A stretch of DNA of 8,185 bases from NCBI GenBank assembly GCA_900555815.1, contig USMR01000027.1, forward strand, positions 1 through 8,185, written 5' to 3'. How positions within the stretch are numbered: the stretch's first letter is position 1; every line of letters begins with the position of its first letter. The stretch comes from an uncultured Collinsella sp. (GTDB lineage Bacteria > Actinomycetota > Coriobacteriia > Coriobacteriales > Coriobacteriaceae). The notes under the pieces are model-generated. The model was not told the origin of the DNA. It did not search any database and saw only the letters and a list, made by a program, of their open reading frames with translations. Made by a program: the position numbers and the translations under genes. This document shows positions 6,378 to 8,185 of the stretch, piece by piece.

Positions 6378-7010
6378 CTATCCCCTCTTTCTTGCAGCGT
6401 CGGAGGCGCGGCGCGCCAGCGCATCGGCGCGCGGCAACCATGTGTCGAGCAACTCATCACACGCCGTCTCGAGCTCCTCGGCGCGTGCACGATCCTTCAT
6501 AGACGTGGTGTTCGCAAAGAGCGTCAAGCTCGCGCCCTGCATGGCGGCGCGGCAGAATACGGCGCCGCACGCCACATCGGACAGCAGCTGACGCGAACCC
6601 TTGTCGGCCATGTCCTCGAGCAGCGCCAGTGCGCGCCCGCAGGCATCCATAATGCGATACGGCGGCATAGCGGCCACATGCAGCGCATCCTGAATCGCAG
6701 CCGGTCGGGCCGGGTCCTCACGCGGAATACCGTACGCAGCGGACACCTGGCCGTACGCACGAACGTCCTCGGCGACCAGCCCCACAAGCTCCTGCGCCAA
6801 CTCGTCTGCCTGGGCAAACGCACGCGTCAGGTCATCCGCACGATCAGCAAGCGCGGGATTGGTCGCACCGTAGCGGGCAACCATTCCGCACAGCGAGGCG
6901 CCCAGCGCGCCCACAAAAGCGCTCGCGCTGCCACCACCGGGAACTGGCTCGCGCGCGGCCAGCGCCTCGGCAAAACCGCGACAGGTTTTATCCATCATCT
7001 CTTGGCTCAT
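6378..7010 (-). CDS. fchA: FchA-like methenyl-THF cyclohydrolase / formimino-THF cyclodeaminase family protein
   Basis: The 210-residue, largely helical protein matches the cyclodeaminase/cyclohydrolase family by the folate-site loop EPVPGGGSASAFVGALGASL (21-40), by the conserved SDVACGA stretch (144-150) and by the following AAMQGASLTLFANTTSMKDR segment. Members either deaminate 5-formimino-THF (glutamate formation from histidine) or hydrolyse 5,10-methenyl-THF to 10-formyl-THF (FchA). The gene is immediately upstream of a folD whose cyclohydrolase residues are substituted, so the FchA activity is the better guess. No formiminotransferase domain or histidine-degradation gene is nearby. ATG 7010 gives the usual family length, with AAGG about 11 bases upstream; a GTG two codons earlier has better spacing. 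The ATG at 7070 would add 20 residues, has no Shine-Dalgarno and overlaps the palindrome. Confidence 0.87.
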   Translation of the reverse strand: MSQEMMDKTCRGFAEALAAREPVPGGGSASAFVGALGASLCGMVARYGATNPALADRADDLTRAFAQADELAQELVGLVAEDVRAYGQVSAAYGIPREDPARPAAIQDALHVAAMPPYRIMDACGRALALLEDMADKGSRQLLSDVACGAVFCRAAMQGASLTLFANTTSMKDRARAEELETACDELLDTWLPRADALARRASDAARKRG

Positions 7011-7039
7011 ACGCACACGCACCTTCAAGTCATATATAT

Positions 7040-7067
7040 CGGTCGGGCGGCCGACGTCGGCCGACCG
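7040..7067. promoter_or_regulatory. GC-rich palindrome in the fchA leader
   Basis: Positions 7049-7062 are a perfect 14-base palindrome (GGCCGACGTCGGCC). It sits inside a wider inverted repeat, CGGTCGG (7040-7046 on the plus strand) against CCGACCG (7061-7067). If transcription begins just downstream of the TATACT box, this lies early in the leader, about 30 bases before the start codon. It could be a repressor operator or an mRNA hairpin. An AT run (GATATATATG on the minus strand) follows it. Confidence 0.45.
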
Positions 7068-7089
7068 CATCGAACACGTAATGGTGCTA

Positions 7090-7118
7090 AGTATAGCCCA
7101 TAAGTACGCGAGCGTCAG
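7090..7118 (-). promoter_or_regulatory. Probable promoter of the fchA-folD operon
   Basis: On the minus strand CTGACG (7118-7113, four of six matches to TTGACA) and TATACT (7095-7090, five of six to TATAAT) are separated by an ideal 17 bases. The transcript would start near 7083, giving a leader of about 70 bases that contains the palindrome. A perfect TTGACA at 7166-7161 also exists on this strand but is followed only by a poor -10. Confidence 0.5.
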
Positions 7119-7156
7119 CGCACCAGGCCATCGCGGATTTCAATGGCACACGATAG

Positions 7157-7188
7157 GCCATGTCAACGCAAACATGGGACACATGGCC
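7157..7188. repeat. Inverted repeat in the divergent fchA/lipoprotein region
   Basis: GGCCATGT (7157-7164) and ACATGGCC (7181-7188) form an 8-bp inverted repeat with a 16-base spacer. The right half lies inside the 19-base direct repeat. Its place between two divergent genes suggests a regulator-binding site, but no regulator gene is present in the window. Confidence 0.4.
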
Positions 7189-7192
7189 CACC
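7174..7192 (+). repeat. 19-bp direct repeat, copy 1
   Basis: ATGGGACACATGGCCCACC occurs here and identically at 8140-8158. This copy is in the divergent region about 200 bases upstream of the lipoprotein gene and about 40 bases upstream of a TATAAG box at 7230-7235. That box lacks a -35 but could be its promoter. Confidence 0.65.
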
Positions 7193-7389
7193 TTTCGAGA
7201 CTCCCGAGCAGCACAAGCTGGGGCATATCTATAAGTAAGGAACCCGTTGGGGAACGGCCGCGCAACGGCCACAAGCGATGAACGGAGGCATAAGTCGCAC
7301 AGTACACAGAGACATCCGCCGCCAGCGCAATCAGTACCCCAACAGCATGCGGCGCCGTGATGTCATCAGCAGACAAGGAGGACGCCACC

Positions 7390-7989
7390 ATGATGAAAAA
7401 GACCCTATCAATCCTTTCCCTTTGCATCGCCCTCTTTGCCGCGCTCGCCCTTGTGGGCTGCGGCGGGAGCGCATCGGGCGGCGGCAGCGCCCCCAAGAGC
7501 GAGAGCAAGGAAAAGGCCCCCGTCGCCAAGAAGACCGACTACATCTGGTTTAAGGTCGAGATGCCCGAGGGCGTCGGCGTAAGCGACTCTGCCGGCAAGA
7601 ATGCCGACAGGGTCCAGCTCACCTTCCCCGAAGACGAGAACGCCTCGGCCGATCGCTTTATCCCCGTTTGGAAAAAAGCGCTGACGGCCGAGGAATCCCA
7701 CGCCGACCAGGCGGAAAAGAAGGGGGATACGTTCCAGTGGAAGGATGGCGGGTCCGTCGAGTATAACGGCAGGACGTGGCTCGTCGGAACATACGAGGAC
7801 AACAGCGGCATCTCAACCATGCTTTTTACCGATGTTGAGCCGGGAAGCGTCTACGTCCTCATCTCGAACTTCGACCAGCACAAGAAAGAAGCCGAGGCGC
7901 TCCTCAACTCCATCGAGTTCCCCGATGACATGGAAGAGGCAGTTTCCGAGGCACGCGAAGTCGAGATTTCGAGCATCGAGATCAAGTAA
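7390..7989 (+). CDS. Lipoprotein of unknown function
   Basis: The 199-residue protein starts MMKKTLSILSLCIALFAALA, a classical lipoprotein signal peptide with lipobox LVGC; Cys24 is the lipidation site. A Gly/Ser and Lys-rich tether (about 25-53) leads to a single globular domain of about 140 residues that begins with YIWFKVEMPEGV. The domain includes VQLTFP, FQWKDGGSVEYNGRTWLVG, YEDNSGISTMLF, a VYVLISNF strand, and then HKKEAEALLNSIEFPDD. I do not recognise the family. The alternating strand pattern and the closing helix followed by IEF resemble small extracytoplasmic beta-rich domains that evaluate or bind ligands, but no catalytic motif is visible. The start is supported by AAGGAGG eight bases upstream. 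It is monocistronic, divergent from fchA, and ends at a strong terminator. Confidence 0.88.
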   Translation: MMKKTLSILSLCIALFAALALVGCGGSASGGGSAPKSESKEKAPVAKKTDYIWFKVEMPEGVGVSDSAGKNADRVQLTFPEDENASADRFIPVWKKALTAEESHADQAEKKGDTFQWKDGGSVEYNGRTWLVGTYEDNSGISTMLFTDVEPGSVYVLISNFDQHKKEAEALLNSIEFPDDMEEAVSEAREVEISSIEIK

Positions 7990-8058
7990 CGGGACACCCG
8001 CACGCGCCTACGCGCACCCGCGCACATGCGCCCCATTAAAACAACGGGCGCCCAACCC

Positions 8059-8093
8059 GGGGAGGGCCGACAGCACCAGCCCTCCCCTCTTTT
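8059..8093 (+). terminator. Intrinsic terminator after the lipoprotein gene
   Basis: A perfect 9-bp stem GGGGAGGGC/GCCCTCCCC with an 11-base loop is followed by TCTTTT. A further 7-bp inverted repeat, CGGGCGC (8045-8051) with GCGCCCG (8094-8100), encloses it, so a larger nested structure is possible. It lies about 70 bases after the stop codon. Confidence 0.85.
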
Positions 8094-8139
8094 GCGCCCG
8101 AACATATTGCCACTTAACGGCGCAAATCCGGCCCTCAGA

Positions 8140-8158
8140 ATGGGACACATGGCCCACC
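8140..8158 (+). repeat. 19-bp direct repeat, copy 2
   Basis: This copy is identical to 7174-7192 and is placed about 47 bases after the lipoprotein terminator, near the right edge. It probably belongs to the control region of whatever gene lies beyond the window. The 8-bp inverted partner seen beside copy 1 is absent here. Apart from this repeat, I see nothing else in 8101-8185. Confidence 0.65.
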
Positions 8159-8185
8159 CGAGCGAGCCGCTCGCGCGTACAGTAA

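Noticed and set aside
7278..7553. Plus-strand frame of 91 codons overlapping the lipoprotein start
   Set aside because: It has no good ribosome site and an Arg-rich composition, and it overlaps the lipoprotein, which has a strong Shine-Dalgarno and signal peptide.

Overview
The window is GC-rich (roughly 60% by eye), tightly packed and mostly read from the minus strand. Gene content suggests a gut Coriobacteriia, most likely Collinsella or a close relative: an anaerobe-type folate gene pair (FchA-like cyclodeaminase plus variant FolD), a C69 dipeptidase, a phasin-like/ABC1-kinase pair, and a large DUF4430 surface protein. The genus is an inference from gene style, not from a marker gene.

Layout, right to left along the minus strand: fchA-like and folD (about 7010 to 5521) form a two-gene operon whose stop and start codons are 2 bases apart. 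They are read from a convincing promoter at 7090-7118 through a leader that holds a strong palindrome. Next is a 355-base intergenic region dominated by a 238-base, AT-richer element with perfect 35-base inverted ends (5249-5486). A long hairpin with a U tract inside it probably terminates folD. Then come a C69-family dipeptidase (5165-3642), a small phasin-like coiled-coil protein and an ABC1/UbiB-type atypical kinase with two C-terminal membrane segments (3542-1354), which end at a clear intrinsic terminator (1275-1301). Immediately after it is a cobalamin riboswitch (1259-1067), then the first 307 codons of a secreted DUF4430 protein that runs off the left edge.

On the plus strand, divergent from fchA, a 199-residue lipoprotein of unknown function (7390-7989) ends at a strong intrinsic terminator. 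A 19-base sequence occurs once upstream of this gene and once downstream of its terminator.

The two most informative points are these. First, the FolD protein has Ala and Phe where the cyclohydrolase catalytic Lys and Gln should be, while an FchA-type cyclohydrolase/cyclodeaminase is encoded immediately upstream; this suggests the bifunctional FolD reaction is divided between two proteins. Second, a B12 riboswitch controls a secreted protein whose domain is related to the transcobalamin C-terminal domain, which suggests corrinoid capture at the cell surface.

Several starts were chosen by Shine-Dalgarno position rather than by the longest frame: C69 at 5165, phasin-like at 3542, folD at 6375, lipoprotein at 7390. 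No tRNA, rRNA, CRISPR array or transposase gene was seen.
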